DNA of 6,776 nt. Source: Hyphomicrobiales bacterium. GTDB taxonomy: Bacteria; Pseudomonadota; Alphaproteobacteria; Rhizobiales; JAKIUO01. The position numbers and the translations under genes are program-made. Location of the stretch: positions 1 through 6,776 of the forward strand of contig JALXEI010000105.1 in assembly GCA_027069645.1 (NCBI GenBank). The letters run 5' to 3'. This document shows positions 6,320 through 6,776 of the stretch, piece after piece. The notes beneath the pieces are model-generated. The model made no database searches. It was not told where the DNA came from and saw only the letters and a program-made list of their open reading frames with translations. The stretch's first letter is position 1. Every line of letters starts with the position of its first letter.

Positions 6320-6517
6320 CTACAAAACAGCTTCCACCACTTTATCAGATAGCTGATTATACATAATCTTCACCGAGCTTGCCACATCCTTCACCGACAG
6401 GACAATGGCAAGAAAAATGCCCGCAGCGATCAGCGCATACTCAATGGCCGTCGCCCCGCGTTCGTCGCGCATGAAGGCCGACAGGGTTTTTCCGGCTATG
6501 GAGAAAAAACCGCTCAT
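6320..6517 (-). CDS. Flp family type IVb pilin precursor (prepilin)
   Basis: A 65-residue prepilin. A short basic leader (1-21) ends in R-D-E-R-G. The prepilin peptidase site is expected after Gly21, giving a mature start ATAIEYALIAAG with the invariant Glu at mature position 5 followed by Tyr, the Flp signature. One hydrophobic helix follows (about 27-43), then a short polar C-terminus. Flp subunits assemble into tad-type pili after processing by a dedicated peptidase (TadV/CpaA). The open frame extends upstream to 6685, but that part is a shadow of the mutT frame. The ATG at 6517 matches the family length, with an AAAGG site about 10 nt upstream. It starts 28 bp after the mutT stop on the same strand, so cotranscription is likely. 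No tad/cpa gene is visible nearby. Confidence 0.92.
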   Translation of the reverse strand: MSGFFSIAGKTLSAFMRDERGATAIEYALIAAGIFLAIVLSVKDVASSVKIMYNQLSDKVVEAVL

Positions 6518-6545
6518 GAATTTTCTGCCTTTCCCGTTTGCGGAC

Positions 6546-6776
6546 CTACAACAAATCGAACAGCATGGCGACCAGCGGCTCATCGGCCGGTGGCATCTCG
6601 TAGGAACGCAAGTCATCGAGATGCACCCAGGCCAGCTTCTGACCTTCGAGCGGTCTTGCAATCCCCTGCCATCGGCGCGCCACAAAAAGCGGCATCAGCA
6701 GATGAAAATCTTCATAGGCATGGCTGGCAAATGTCAGCGGCGCGAGACAGGCGGGCTTGACCGTGATCCCCAGCTC
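6546..6776 (-). CDS. mutT: MutT-type Nudix hydrolase (8-oxo-dGTP diphosphatase), C-terminal 76 residues
   Basis: The minus-strand frame is open from the right edge to a TAG at 6548-6546. The first visible residues, ELGI, are the end of a Nudix box (the E-x-G-U part); the rest of the box lies outside. What follows matches the MutT subfamily: a F-A-S-H-A-Y-E-D-F-H strand where E. coli MutT has its Y-x-F-P-D-x-H region, then W-x-G-x-x-x-P-x-E-G-Q-K-L-A-W (36-50) and the PPADEPLV ending (62-69). MutT hydrolyses 8-oxo-dGTP to the monophosphate, preventing A:T to C:G transversions. The fragment is intact up to its stop and is followed by the Flp pilin gene. Another Nudix pyrophosphohydrolase cannot be fully excluded without the N-terminus, but the EGQ and PPA-EP motifs strongly favour MutT. 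Confidence 0.88.
   Translation of the reverse strand, partial: ELGITVKPACLAPLTFASHAYEDFHLLMPLFVARRWQGIARPLEGQKLAWVHLDDLRSYEMPPADEPLVAMLFDLL

Overview
The window looks like ordinary chromosomal DNA of an alphaproteobacterium. The evidence is a GC content a little above one half by eye, a class II-type glyoxalase GloB of alphaproteobacterial style, a Flp type IVb pilin, a TraB/GumN-like envelope protein and a MutT C-terminus. I could not narrow it to an order from sequence alone. There is no tRNA, rRNA, CRISPR array, insertion sequence, integrase or phage gene, and nothing suggests recent transfer.

Layout, left to right. A sensor gene on the minus strand (1-695) runs off the left edge; it encodes two membrane spans, a coiled coil and the start of a PAS domain, and its output domain lies outside the window. 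A 423-bp divergent intergenic region (696-1118) separates it from a plus-strand EamA/DMT transporter (1119-2090). Next, on the same strand after a 122-bp gap, is an exported TraB/GumN-family protein (2213-3277). It converges at close range (34 bp) on two tandem minus-strand genes for paralogous, membrane-anchored alpha/beta hydrolases of the BEM46/ABHD13-like type (downstream gene 3312-4112, upstream gene 4220-5224). A 290-bp divergent region (5225-5514) with potential RNA structure in the hydrolase leader separates them from gloB on the plus strand (5515-6282). gloB converges on a minus-strand pair: a small Flp pilin (6320-6517) lying 28 bp downstream of the mutT 3' end (6546 to the right edge).

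Taken together these are mostly housekeeping or envelope functions: glyoxalase detoxification (gloB), nucleotide-pool sanitation (mutT), small-molecule transport (EamA), and three membrane-linked enzymes or enzyme-like proteins of unknown substrate (TraB/GumN and the two hydrolases). No single pathway links them. The only clear genetic relationship between neighbours is the tandem pair of hydrolase paralogs. I did not find a convincing new multi-gene system. The most rewarding places for a second look are the hydrolase pair with its structured leader, the orphan Flp pilin behind mutT, and the long divergent region before the transporter. Start sites were moved inward from the longest open frame for the transporter, the upstream hydrolase, gloB and the pilin. 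The sensor and MutT fragments are open to the window edges.
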